From Ichthyocystis sparus (GTDB taxonomy: Bacteria; Pseudomonadota; Gammaproteobacteria; Burkholderiales; 2013Ark19i), in assembly GCF_900078755.1 (NCBI RefSeq), contig NZ_FKIH01000006.1: a DNA stretch of 64,000 bases. One strand, written 5' to 3'. Each line of letters begins with the position of its first letter. The stretch's first letter is position 1. Both the position numbers and the translations under genes were made by a program. Of this stretch, positions 55,016-63,746 are shown one piece after another. Under the pieces are notes generated by a model. The model saw nothing but the letters and a program-made list of their open reading frames with translations, searched no databases and had not been told where the DNA came from.

Positions 55016-55918
55016 ATGAGTTATTCCACAAAGGTAGTTCAGCGTTGTTTTAGGCGCGTGGGCAAAGTGGAATATGATGAGTTTGATCTACATCGCATAG
55101 TAGCGCAATCTTTATGTGATCGTCTTAGTGGAATCAAAAAGCCATCCAATCCCGTGGTGCTAGATTTGGCTTCCGGTCCAGGGACCATTGTCTTCCCAGT
55201 GTTTTCTTCTGCTTTTGGTCCCGATAGTTACTGGATATTTGTGGATTTGGTTGAGGAATTCTTGCAATATGCCCATAAAAAATACTCTGCTTCGATTTTT
55301 ACTTCTTGGTTTAGGAGACAAAAAGTATGCTTCTTGGTTGCTGATGTTAGGGAGCTGCCATTAGCCTCTTCATCTGTAGACGTTATGATTGCCAATATAA
55401 TTTTACCTTGCATCGCTGACAGACGAGCAGCTTTTCGTGAATGGCGTAGGGTACTTAAGCCAGGTGGATTATTTTTGTTTTCTTGCTTGGGGCCTAGTAC
55501 TTTCCTGGAGATAAGGTGGGCTTTTTCTTTTGTAGATTCATATTCGCACACTGAGTACTTTCCAGATATGCATGATGTTGCAGATGAGTTGATTCAGGAA
55601 GGTTTCCAAGACGTAGTAGTTGATGTTGATATAAAGCAGACAGCATATAGTAGCTTCAATTCCCTATGCCATGATCTAAAAAAAGCGGGGGTTTTTTATG
55701 TGAGACTTGATGACAAAAGACATGGTTTGATTTCAAAGAAAGAGTGGGAAACTGTGGTTAGTAAATACGAATCACTGCGCCACGGTAAAGGGCTGCCACT
55801 TACGTGGGAATTAATATTTGGACACGCCTGGGGGGCGATTACACCACCTCAACACCATGGGGAAGAAAGGAACGTCATTAAATTTTTCAGTAAAAAGACC
55901 AATCTCAGTAGGGATTAA
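55016..55918 (+). CDS. bioC: BioC-like malonyl-ACP O-methyltransferase
   Basis: BioC methylates malonyl-ACP so that fatty-acid enzymes can build the pimeloyl part of biotin. The 300 residues start with the BioC-type VVQRCFRRVG and show the SAM motif VVLDLASGPGT (about 45-55), DVRELPLASSSVDVMIAN, EWRRVLKPGGLFLFSCLGP, and the family ends SLCHDLKKAG and LPLTWELIFGHAW. It begins three bases after ftsZ and is probably co-transcribed with it. In many betaproteobacteria lpxC follows ftsZ; here it does not. Other biotin genes are not in the window. A more distant methyltransferase function is possible. Confidence 0.82.
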   Translation: MSYSTKVVQRCFRRVGKVEYDEFDLHRIVAQSLCDRLSGIKKPSNPVVLDLASGPGTIVFPVFSSAFGPDSYWIFVDLVEEFLQYAHKKYSASIFTSWFRRQKVCFLVADVRELPLASSSVDVMIANIILPCIADRRAAFREWRRVLKPGGLFLFSCLGPSTFLEIRWAFSFVDSYSHTEYFPDMHDVADELIQEGFQDVVVDVDIKQTAYSSFNSLCHDLKKAGVFYVRLDDKRHGLISKKEWETVVSKYESLRHGKGLPLTWELIFGHAWGAITPPQHHGEERNVIKFFSKKTNLSRD

Positions 55919-55942
55919 TCTAGCCTCAGTGGGAATATCTAG

Positions 55943-55971
55943 CAGCCGAGTCGTAAATTGCGCCTCGGCTG
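55943..55971. terminator. Hairpin between bioC and the phasin gene
   Basis: CAGCCGAG (55943-55950) and CTCGGCTG (55964-55971) form an eight-bp GC-rich stem with a 13-base loop, placed between convergent genes. No long T-run follows, so it is a candidate bidirectional terminator only. Confidence 0.5.
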
Positions 55972-55980
55972 ACTCGACTC

Positions 55981-56529
55981 TTATTTCTTGTTGGCCCTGC
56001 CAGCATTGACAGTAGCAGGAACGTTTGCTGGGACCTGAGCTGCCATTACTGATCTAAACGCACTAATCCCGTTTCGTGAGGCCTGCAAGATCCAGTTAGA
56101 CATTTCTACCCACGATGATAGGGCGTGTTTTGCAGAAGCACGACAAACATCACCACTGGGGGGAACCATTTGCTGTGACTGCTCATCAAGTGCGCTGTTG
56201 GTGACTTTTCCTACTTCAAGCACATTCTTTTCAGCCGCAAGAGTTGCGCTCTCAGCTATGCTCAAAGCCGTATCAATACCTTCCTGCGCCACAGCGACCA
56301 TATTTTGCACAACGGGATACGCTGCCTGTGTTTGCTGGGACATGGTAGAACAGCATCCCTCTGAATTTATAGCTGAACCCATCTCAGATACTATATTTGA
56401 CACTAGATTGTTACTACTAGAGACCGCATTCTTTATACGATCGCCAGATTGTTTTAAAAATTCGGAATTGTTTTGAACTATTTTTTTGCATGACTCCTGA
56501 TATTCAGACCAAACGTTTTTTGTAGCCAT
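55981..56529 (-). CDS. Phasin-like protein
   Basis: A 182-residue helical, Ala/Ser/Gln-rich protein of the kind that coats polyhydroxyalkanoate granules. Seen: VWSEYQESCKKIVQNNSEFLKQSGDRIKN near the N-terminus (given as pieces: VWSEYQESCKK and IVQNNSEFLK), several amphipathic helices (LSIAESATLAAEKN) and a C-terminal SSWVEMSNWILQASRNGIS segment close to the phasin consensus (Trp plus Ala/Arg). No PHA synthase is in the window. The evidence is pattern only; it could be another coiled-coil surfactant-like protein. Neighbour: an enoyl-CoA hydratase on the same strand, 66 bases away. Confidence 0.65.
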   Translation of the reverse strand: MATKNVWSEYQESCKKIVQNNSEFLKQSGDRIKNAVSSSNNLVSNIVSEMGSAINSEGCCSTMSQQTQAAYPVVQNMVAVAQEGIDTALSIAESATLAAEKNVLEVGKVTNSALDEQSQQMVPPSGDVCRASAKHALSSWVEMSNWILQASRNGISAFRSVMAAQVPANVPATVNAGRANKK

Positions 56530-56595
56530 AGCCCCAGTCCTTTAAAAAGCAATGATGTATCTTGCAATGCAATAATCACGGTTGTCAATAATTCT

Positions 56596-57369
56596 TCACT
56601 CGTTGTGGAAATTAGGAATTCTTTTTTCCAGGAACGCGGTCATCCCTTCTTCCTGGTCTTTGGTAGAGAAACAAGAATAAAAGAGCTGCCTTTCTAAATG
56701 AGTACCAGAAGACAAAGAAGTTTCATATGCATTTATGACAGATGACTTAACTTTCATTAATGTTGTCAATGACAGCGATCCTAGTTTAGTGGCAATTTTG
56801 ATGGCTTCTGGAATTAGTTCTTCATTAGAGACAACCCTACTTACTAAGCCCGACCTTTCCGCTTCCTCTGCCGTTAAGATACGAGCGCTTAGACACATGT
56901 CCATTGTTTTTGCCTTCCCTATGCTCCTTGCTAAGCGCTGAGATCCCCCAGCCCCGGGTATGATTCCTAGATTAATCTCTGGTTGACCGAATCTGGCGTT
57001 TTCAGAAGCAAGTATAATGTCGCACATAAGAGCAAGTTCACAACCGGCTCCAAGAGCATATCCTGAAATAGCTGCAATAAGAGGTTTTCTGAATTTGGCA
57101 ATAGGGTCAAAATTGCTAACAAAGTTAGATAAAAAAGCTTGGGTATGGGATAATGGTTTCATCATGGATATATCAGCTCCACTAGCGAAGAAACCATCGT
57201 GACCAGATATGATGGCACAGTGGAGATTATTGTCATTTTCTATTTCCAAAAGGTGGGATGATAGTTCTTGTAAAAGGCTATTATCTATAGCGTTACGCAC
57301 TTTTGGACGGTTTAATTGTAGTATCGTGAAGCGTTCGTGCTTTTCAGTAATTATCAGGTCTTTTTCCAC
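56596..57369 (-). CDS. Enoyl-CoA hydratase/isomerase family protein
   Basis: A crotonase-fold protein of 257 residues, likely hydrating trans-2-enoyl-CoA in fatty-acid breakdown. Seen: LNRPKVRNAID, SGADISMMKP, SGYALGAGCELALMCDIILA (first catalytic Glu), FGQPEINLGIIPGAGGSQRL (second Glu) and LTAEEAERSGLVSRVV. Both glutamates are present, so hydratase activity is plausible; substrate unknown. It precedes the phasin-like gene and is divergent from the Kef gene across the repeat region 57521-57578. PHA precursor supply is a possible role, but that is inference. Confidence 0.88.
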   Translation of the reverse strand: MEKDLIITEKHERFTILQLNRPKVRNAIDNSLLQELSSHLLEIENDNNLHCAIISGHDGFFASGADISMMKPLSHTQAFLSNFVSNFDPIAKFRKPLIAAISGYALGAGCELALMCDIILASENARFGQPEINLGIIPGAGGSQRLARSIGKAKTMDMCLSARILTAEEAERSGLVSRVVSNEELIPEAIKIATKLGSLSLTTLMKVKSSVINAYETSLSSGTHLERQLFYSCFSTKDQEEGMTAFLEKRIPNFHNE

Positions 57370-57520
57370 AACTATTCCTTCCTGGATTCGATCAAATGCT
57401 TTGTATGCTTGTTCAGAGCCTAAATTTTACTACAAATTTTATTTGTTTAGGGTTGGCTAGTGTTTGCAAGATGTTTTTATTTTAGTTCCATTTTTTTTCG
57501 TATAATCTTAAAGGAAGATG

Positions 57521-57578
57521 TTGTTTTACACTAATTTTTTAGGCATATTTAGTGTAAAATAGGCTATTGTTTTACACT
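57521..57578. repeat. TTGTTTTACACT repeat cluster in divergent promoter region
   Basis: TTGTTTTACACT occurs twice as a direct repeat (57521-57532 and 57567-57578, 46 bases apart). An exact reverse copy of the TTTTACACTAA part, TTAGTGTAAAA, lies between at 57549-57559, giving an 11-bp dyad with a 14-base spacer to 57524-57534. A perfect TATAAT stands just before at 57501-57506. The region lies between the enoyl-CoA hydratase (minus) and the Kef-like gene (plus). This looks like an operator set for one regulator. Confidence 0.55.
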
Positions 57579-57612
57579 TATAAAGGTATTTACATCTGAA
57601 CTGGGTGACGTG

Positions 57613-59574
57613 ATGGTTGGTTTGGGTTTTTTTGTTTCCATAGTAGGTGGGTTGGTCGTGTCAGTAACTATGGCACGACGTTTCAACTTGCCCGCTATGA
57701 TCGGATATCTATTAGTTGGAATTGTGTTGTCCGGTATTTTAAAGATAAGTCTTTCAGATGCGAGTGTACTCAAGGAATTAGCCGAGTTTGGTATAGCTTT
57801 GCTGTTGTTTACTATGGGACTAGAGTTTAGTCTCGAAAAGCTCCGCGCCATTCAACGTTTAGTTTTTCAGGTAGGTCTGACTCAGGTTTTTATAGTTGCC
57901 ATTGCTACTTTCTGTTTGTCTTTTTGGGTATTTTTATTATCTTGGCAATCGTCACTATTGATGAGCTTCATGTTTTCTATGTCTTCAACAGCTATCGTTG
58001 GAAAGATGCTTGTTGAAAGAGGTATTGTTCATTCAGCTCATGGATACGAAGTATTGGGAATTGCTTTATTTCAAGACATAGCTATCGTGCCTATGTTGAT
58101 TATATTATCCGCCTTGGGTGAACCAGGTACGGCCCTTCCAATTGTTACTGTTGTTTCTGCCTTGACCAAATCTGTACTGGTTTTGTCCATAGTACTAAGG
58201 TGGGGTAGGCCAGTTATGCATAAGTGGTTCGATATTGTTTCACGCGGTCAATCTCATGAGTTATTTCTGCTTAACATATTTTTTGTAAGCATGGGACTGT
58301 CTTTTGTTATGAGTCTCATGAGTTTACCAATGGAGTTGGGGGCTTTTTTGGCAGGAATGTTGCTATCCGATACTGAATATCAAGAACAAGTGGAAGAGGA
58401 TATTAGACCATTTCGTGACATATTGTTGGGAATATTTTTTGTCACACTTGGAATGTATCTCGACCTATCTATTTTGCTAAAATATTTTCCTATAATTATA
58501 GGAATAGTTGTTGTACTAATGGTGTCTAAGGCCGTTCTTACTGCTTTAGTAAGTTATATCTTTAGTCGCGACTTATTTACAGCTAGCAAGACAGGATTAT
58601 GGTTGTGTTCTGCTGGAGAATTTAGCTTTGTTATGTTAGCAATTGGACAAAGTGTGAGCTTGGTAAGTCAAGATTTGGAAAAGATATTAGTTGTCTCAAT
58701 GGTCTTGTCAATGATTTTGGTTACTATACTTATTCAATATAGCTATCGCTTTATTAATAATTCGCACCTTAGGGTAGCTATAAATATTCACGAAACTTAT
58801 CTCGCCGGAATTATAGAAAAGTCTATATCTCAGAACAAACACGTTATAGTGCTGGGCTTTGGTAGGCATGGACAATTTATATGCCGTGTATTTGAAGAAG
58901 AATCAGTTCCCTATACAGTCATTGATATAAATGAAAATGTGGTACGCGCTGCTAGTACCTTTAGTGGATTAGTAATTCATGGTGAACCAACCTTGGAGTT
59001 TATCCAGTCTGCTGGGTTAGATAGGGCAAGTGCCCTAGTCACTGCATTTCCTAGTTGTGCTGAAGCGTGTCGTATTGTCAGTGAGGTGAGAAAAGTTAAT
59101 CAAGATATTCCTATCATATCTCGTGTTTCATTATCATCAGACATTCCACGTTTTTTGGAAGCTGGTGCTAATGAGGTTGTGCCAGATGTTTTAGAGACAG
59201 GATTGGTTTTGTTGACCCATGTTATGACTCTTAGCGGGTTGCCAATGTTTAGGGTTAGAAAGATGGTTAATCGTGTTAGAGCCAAGAATTACGCTTCTAT
59301 TTACCCGTTTTTGGGCTATTCCGATGGAGAAGAGGGACCTCTTTCGTGGTGGCAATGCTCACTTCCAGAGGGCTCTGACTCTATTGGCATGTCCCTAGAT
59401 GAGCTTGGTTTTTTCGAAGATAATATCTCCGTTAGAAGCATTAAGAGAGGAGCCGAAAGGATAATGTCCCCCGATAAGGAGTTTAAGCTTCAATCCAATG
59501 ACGTTCTAATTGTGTTCGGTCCTGAAAAGAACCGTACCAAGTTTGTTGATAAAGGGTTTTTGGTTGATGCCTAA
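57613..59574 (+). CDS. Kef-type K+/H+ antiporter with TrkA domains
   Basis: A CPA2-family antiporter of 653 residues. Layout: a membrane part (about 1-385, some twelve hydrophobic segments, with IGYLLVGIVLSG, ALLLFTMGLEFSLEKL, SMSSTAIVGKMLVERG and FQDIAIVPML), a cytoplasmic TrkA-N NAD-binding domain (about 415-530; VLGFGRHGQFICRVFEEE) and a C-terminal TrkA-C domain with SLDELGF. Kef systems in relatives protect against electrophiles and are gated by glutathione; gshA at 4970 would supply it, but gating here is not shown. I chose the ATG at 57613 over the GTG at 57610. Converges with prlC. Confidence 0.88.
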   Translation: MVGLGFFVSIVGGLVVSVTMARRFNLPAMIGYLLVGIVLSGILKISLSDASVLKELAEFGIALLLFTMGLEFSLEKLRAIQRLVFQVGLTQVFIVAIATFCLSFWVFLLSWQSSLLMSFMFSMSSTAIVGKMLVERGIVHSAHGYEVLGIALFQDIAIVPMLIILSALGEPGTALPIVTVVSALTKSVLVLSIVLRWGRPVMHKWFDIVSRGQSHELFLLNIFFVSMGLSFVMSLMSLPMELGAFLAGMLLSDTEYQEQVEEDIRPFRDILLGIFFVTLGMYLDLSILLKYFPIIIGIVVVLMVSKAVLTALVSYIFSRDLFTASKTGLWLCSAGEFSFVMLAIGQSVSLVSQDLEKILVVSMVLSMILVTILIQYSYRFINNSHLRVAINIHETYLAGIIEKSISQNKHVIVLGFGRHGQFICRVFEEESVPYTVIDINENVVRAASTFSGLVIHGEPTLEFIQSAGLDRASALVTAFPSCAEACRIVSEVRKVNQDIPIISRVSLSSDIPRFLEAGANEVVPDVLETGLVLLTHVMTLSGLPMFRVRKMVNRVRAKNYASIYPFLGYSDGEEGPLSWWQCSLPEGSDSIGMSLDELGFFEDNISVRSIKRGAERIMSPDKEFKLQSNDVLIVFGPEKNRTKFVDKGFLVDA

Positions 59575-59576
59575 TT

Positions 59577-61622
59577 TTATAATATGCCGTTATGCCTTAG
59601 TAGAGCGTTGATTTGTGGATCTCGTCCCCTAAATTTGCGAAAAGAGTCCTTCATTGGACGGGACGCCCCTGCGGATATGATTTCTCTGCGAAAAAGATTT
59701 CCTACCTCTTTATTTACTATAACCCCGCTTTCTTCAAAAGCTTCAAAAGCATCAGCCGACAGAACCTCTGCCCATTTGTAGCTGTAGTATCCTGCAGCGT
59801 ACGCTGGTGATGCAAATATATGGCCGAACATCATAGGGAAACGATTCCACCGAGGTGGAATTATCACAGCTACCTCTTCTTGTACCTCCCATAACTCCTC
59901 CATCACATCCATTTTAGGTGACCAATTTTCATGGATGCGAAAATCAAATATAGAAAATTCAAGTTGCCTCAGCCATGCTAGGCCAACATGAAAGTTTTTC
60001 GCTGCAATCATTTTTTGATACACGTCATTTGGTAATTGAGTATTATTAACTTCATGAGCGCTTAAACTCACCAAAATTGATTCATCCCAAGCAAAGTTTT
60101 CCATAAACTGTGAAGGTATCTCTACAGCGTCCCACTCTACACCATTAAATCCCGATATACTGTGCACATCAACTTCGGTCAGTAGTTGATGTAGTGCATG
60201 TCCAAATTCATGAAACAGTGTGATAATTTCATTGTGTGATAGGTAAGAATCTAGTGTAGAGGTTTTTCCAGGGAAATTGCAGACTACATATGTGACAGGA
60301 GTTTCAAGTTCCTTTTCAATACGTCTGTGCCGTGTGCGGCAGCCATCAACCCATGCTCCTGATCTTTTGTTTTCACGTGCAAATGGATCAAGATAGAAAT
60401 GCCCTATTACACTTAGAGAGCCTTTGTCTTTTATCTGATACACCTTAACATCAGTGTGATACACTGGAACTTCTATTTTCTCTATGACAATGTCATATAA
60501 TGTTTCTACCAGGAGGAACAGTCCCTCCAGAACTTTTTCCCATGGGAAGTATTGTCTTACTTTCTCATTGTCAAGTTGGAATTTAGAGATCTTGAGTTGC
60601 TCTGATGCGTAACTTAGGTCCCATTGTTCCATCTTGTCTATTCCGAGGCTGTTTTTTGCAAACTCCCTAAGCTCGTTTGCATCCCTTACTCCAGCCTCTT
60701 TTGTACGGGCAACCATCTGCTCTAGGAAAGTGTTTACTTCACCTGTAGTATCAGCCATTTTTAGTGACAAAGAGTACTCAGCAAAATTGGCAAACTCTAG
60801 TAAATGTGCTTTTTCTAAGCGAAGATCCATTATTTCCTTTATGTTTTTACTATTATCCCACTCATTTGAGCCACCTGCATATGATGAGAACAGATCCGAT
60901 GCTTGAGTAACATATGCTTTATACATGGTTTCTCTAAGGTTTCTATTTTTTGCGTGTCGCATAACTGGCATAAAACATGGTTCTTGAAGAGTTAAGATCC
61001 ATCCCGATTTACCTTGTTTTTTTGCCAATTCTGCTGCTTGTTTCACAACCCTTTCAGGGATTTCCTCCAGCTCTTCCTTGTTTTGAATGTGTAATTTAAA
61101 AAAGTTAGTACTATCCAGACTGTTTTCAGCAAATTTATTCATCAGTAGCGCTAACTTGTCTTCTATGTCAGAAAGTTTTTTCTGTTTTTCTTTGGGAAGA
61201 TTTACTCCCGACAATTCAAAATTTTTGATCGACAGCTCAATTATCCTACGCTTAGCTTGCCCTAATTTGCCAAAATCAGGTGATTGACTTAGAGCAATAT
61301 ACTTTTTGTAGAGATCGTGATTTTGTTGTAGCCGGGTAAAAAAACTGACTATCAGAGGATTGGATTCATTAAATGCATTTCGCCACTCCTCCGTGCTCAT
61401 AACAGCGTTAAGATGTGCTACCGGTGACCAAAACGACTCTATATTTTGCAAAATGTCTTCAACGGATATCGCAAACCCTTCCCAAGACGAGGGTGTGCTA
61501 TCATCTGCTAGAGAGTCAATAGCTTGTTGGCTTTCTTTCAGCAGTTCTTCCGTCTTGGTGCGAACATCTCGAGGAGATATCCTACTGAATCTTTGCCAAT
61601 GGCGAGATAAATTATTATTCAT
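59577..61622 (-). CDS. prlC: Oligopeptidase A (M3 metallopeptidase)
   Basis: A cytoplasmic zinc peptidase that degrades short peptides and signal peptides. The 681 residues match the M3A family. Seen: the zinc motif FHEFGHALHQLL (HEFGH, about 471-475), the third ligand Glu near 501 (DAVEIPSQFMENF), GHFYLDPFARENKRSGAW, and the C-terminal PAYAAGYYSYKWAEVLSADAF. It lies two bases from the convergent Kef stop and is divergent from rpe with 46 bases between. Confidence 0.95.
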   Translation of the reverse strand: MNNNLSRHWQRFSRISPRDVRTKTEELLKESQQAIDSLADDSTPSSWEGFAISVEDILQNIESFWSPVAHLNAVMSTEEWRNAFNESNPLIVSFFTRLQQNHDLYKKYIALSQSPDFGKLGQAKRRIIELSIKNFELSGVNLPKEKQKKLSDIEDKLALLMNKFAENSLDSTNFFKLHIQNKEELEEIPERVVKQAAELAKKQGKSGWILTLQEPCFMPVMRHAKNRNLRETMYKAYVTQASDLFSSYAGGSNEWDNSKNIKEIMDLRLEKAHLLEFANFAEYSLSLKMADTTGEVNTFLEQMVARTKEAGVRDANELREFAKNSLGIDKMEQWDLSYASEQLKISKFQLDNEKVRQYFPWEKVLEGLFLLVETLYDIVIEKIEVPVYHTDVKVYQIKDKGSLSVIGHFYLDPFARENKRSGAWVDGCRTRHRRIEKELETPVTYVVCNFPGKTSTLDSYLSHNEIITLFHEFGHALHQLLTEVDVHSISGFNGVEWDAVEIPSQFMENFAWDESILVSLSAHEVNNTQLPNDVYQKMIAAKNFHVGLAWLRQLEFSIFDFRIHENWSPKMDVMEELWEVQEEVAVIIPPRWNRFPMMFGHIFASPAYAAGYYSYKWAEVLSADAFEAFEESGVIVNKEVGNLFRREIISAGASRPMKDSFRKFRGRDPQINALLRHNGIL

Positions 61623-61668
61623 TGGTGTATTCCTCTTTAATTGAGCATTCTATGTCATGGAGTATTTT

Positions 61669-62343
61669 ATGCCAACTGTTCGTATTGCTCCCAGTATTTT
61701 GTCATCTGACTTTTCTTGTTTGAGAAAGGAGATAACGGAGATTGAGGATGCAGGTGCAGATTGGATTCACTTTGATGTTATGGATGGAAACTATGTACCT
61801 AATTTGACAGTTGGTCCGTGTGTTTGTAGTGCAATACGACCACATACCTCTCTTCCCATAGATGTCCATCTTATGGTTCGTCGTGCTGACGATCTTGTAT
61901 CGATGTTTGCCCAAAGTGGTGCTAATATTATTACTGTTCATGTGGAAGTAGTAGATCATCTTGACAGGCTACTATCCTTTATTCGCGAACAAGGTTGTTT
62001 AGTTGGAGTTGCTTTAAATCCTACAACTCCATGTAGTGTCCTAGATTATGTACTTGATAAAATTGACTTGGTATTGCTAATGTTAGTTAATCCAGGTTTT
62101 TCTGGTCAGAAGATGATTAGCAGCGTAATCCCAAAAATTAGTGAGGTAAAATCTATTCTTGATTTATACTATGACAGGACTAAACGTCGTATAAACCTTG
62201 AAGTTGACGGCGGCGTTACTGTTGACAACATATATGAGCTATCTTGCCATGGTGCAGACGTTTTTGTCATAGGTTCTGCTTTTTTTGGGCAAAATTGCTC
62301 TTACGCAGAAATCATAAATAAAATTCGTAAGTCTGTTCCCTGA
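61669..62343 (+). CDS. rpe: Ribulose-phosphate 3-epimerase
   Basis: Rpe interconverts ribulose 5-phosphate and xylulose 5-phosphate. The ATG at 61669, with GGAG seven bases upstream, gives 224 residues; an earlier ATG at 61657 is less well placed. Seen: IAPSILSSDFSCL, HFDVMDGNYVPNLTVGP (metal site), PIDVHLMV, ALNPTTP, MLVNPGFSGQKM and LEVDGGV...VIGSAFF. It acts with RpiA (12674) in the pentose phosphate pathway. Confidence 0.96.
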   Translation: MPTVRIAPSILSSDFSCLRKEITEIEDAGADWIHFDVMDGNYVPNLTVGPCVCSAIRPHTSLPIDVHLMVRRADDLVSMFAQSGANIITVHVEVVDHLDRLLSFIREQGCLVGVALNPTTPCSVLDYVLDKIDLVLLMLVNPGFSGQKMISSVIPKISEVKSILDLYYDRTKRRINLEVDGGVTVDNIYELSCHGADVFVIGSAFFGQNCSYAEIINKIRKSVP

Positions 62344-62414
62344 TCTTAAAAAAATAATTTTTAAAGGGCTGTTTTGGTTGTTAAAAAGCAACATCAAGAT
62401 TTTCTGTAGTTGCT

Positions 62415-62423
62415 TGTTATAAT
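62415..62423 (+). promoter_or_regulatory. Extended -10 promoter of the porin gene
   Basis: TTGTTATAAT contains TG, one base and a perfect TATAAT (62418-62423). It lies 77 bases before the porin ATG at 62500. A -35 box is not evident, consistent with an extended -10 promoter of a strongly expressed gene. Confidence 0.55.
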
Positions 62424-62499
62424 TTGTTTTGGGAGAATGGCAGGCCCTTGATTCAGACAGGGTATGTTTGTTTGCACCGATTTTTATAGGGGAGCTTTA

Positions 62500-63681
62500 A
62501 TGCGGAAGAAGGTACTAGTTGCGGTTGTTGTAGCGTTGTTTGCGGCTCCTGTTTTTGCCGAGCTTACCATATATGGTACTGCAGATTTTGGATTCGAGTA
62601 TATTGACTTAGGTTTAGATCCTTCCGGTGCCCGTGTTCGCGTTGGGCGGTTTACTTCTGGTGTGTTAGATCCATCAGTTTTAGGTATAAAGGGTGAGAAG
62701 GATATTGATCCTGATTCGAAAATAGGTTTCCAGTTTGAGACAGGCTTTACTTTTGAGAGGGGCTTGTTCTTGGATTCTGGTAGTAATATTGATCAGTTGC
62801 GTATTATTCCTGGAGCTACATTTGGTACCCTGTGGAATCGTATGGCTCGTATCTACTTAAAAACTAAATTTGGTGAAGTGTCTTTGGGTAGACAGTACTC
62901 CCCCATCTCCTACGTGAAGTGTAATCTCGATCCCACGTGCGGTGGGCTGGGTTTTTCTCCGGATACTTATTCGGAAGGTACAGATCGTCTAGATAATTCA
63001 GTTAAGCTTACTACCAATAGTATTAGGGGGTTGGTTGCTCAGGTGTCTTATTCTACCGGTGATCAAAATATGACCAATGATGATATTACTGTACCCGAGG
63101 TTCCAGTTAATGGTAGTGTTGCCTATGGTGGTAGCGTTCAGTACACCAGTGGTCCTGTATACTTTGGCGCTGCTTATAGCAGTGTTAATGATTCATATAC
63201 TGATTATCCCAGGCCTGGTGTACCTCCGGCCTTTAAGAGGCCTTCCAATCTTGTTAGCTATATTTTAGGTTTTTCCTACTCTTTTCCTAAAGTTAAGCCA
63301 TTTGTCAGTTTTAGGAGGCAAACTAGATATACTTACCCTACTGGGAGTTTTTACGTTCCGGTAAGTAAGAATAATGTCTTAAGTATTGGTGCTTCCATGT
63401 CTTCTGGTCGTGGAACATTTGTTACTAATTTTTCTATTTTAACTAATAAATTAGGTTCACAGTCGTCATCTCCTGCTCCAGATAAAAGTAATTCTAGGTT
63501 GTTTGGCCTTGCTTATTTGTACGAGCTTAGAAAAGATGTGGTTTTGTACGTTTCAGCATCTAAGATTATGAATGGTAAGCTAGCACATTACTCTATAGGT
63601 AATGCCTCTTTGCCCGCACCGATAGTGCCATTGGGTAATAATCCTGAAGAGTTTGTGGTTGGCGTACGCTATAATTTCTAG
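62500..63681 (+). CDS. Gram-negative porin (trimeric, betaproteobacterial type)
   Basis: An outer-membrane beta-barrel for diffusion of small solutes. The ATG at 62500 (GGGGAG upstream) gives 393 residues: a signal peptide with VLVAVVVALFAAPVFA and probable cleavage before ELTIYGTADFGF, the porin-4 start of Burkholderia-type porins. The mature chain shows alternating strands and SLGRQYSPIS, and ends FVVGVRYNF, with the terminal Phe required for barrel assembly. A longer frame from 62464 adds an unlikely leader. It has its own promoter and terminator, so it is a single-gene unit. Confidence 0.93.
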   Translation: MRKKVLVAVVVALFAAPVFAELTIYGTADFGFEYIDLGLDPSGARVRVGRFTSGVLDPSVLGIKGEKDIDPDSKIGFQFETGFTFERGLFLDSGSNIDQLRIIPGATFGTLWNRMARIYLKTKFGEVSLGRQYSPISYVKCNLDPTCGGLGFSPDTYSEGTDRLDNSVKLTTNSIRGLVAQVSYSTGDQNMTNDDITVPEVPVNGSVAYGGSVQYTSGPVYFGAAYSSVNDSYTDYPRPGVPPAFKRPSNLVSYILGFSYSFPKVKPFVSFRRQTRYTYPTGSFYVPVSKNNVLSIGASMSSGRGTFVTNFSILTNKLGSQSSSPAPDKSNSRLFGLAYLYELRKDVVLYVSASKIMNGKLAHYSIGNASLPAPIVPLGNNPEEFVVGVRYNF

Positions 63682-63707
63682 CTTCTAGTTTGAATACTCA
63701 GAGAATG

Positions 63708-63730
63708 AAAAAGGGGGGTACCCCCTTTTC
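63708..63730 (+). terminator. Terminator after the porin gene
   Basis: AAAAGGGGG and CCCCCTTTT form a near-perfect stem (with one bulged G) around GTA in the palindrome GGGGGTACCCCC, ending in four T and C. It stands 27 bases after the porin stop and before coq7, so it separates the two units. Confidence 0.75.
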
Positions 63731-63746
63731 ATGTTGGAGCCTTTTT

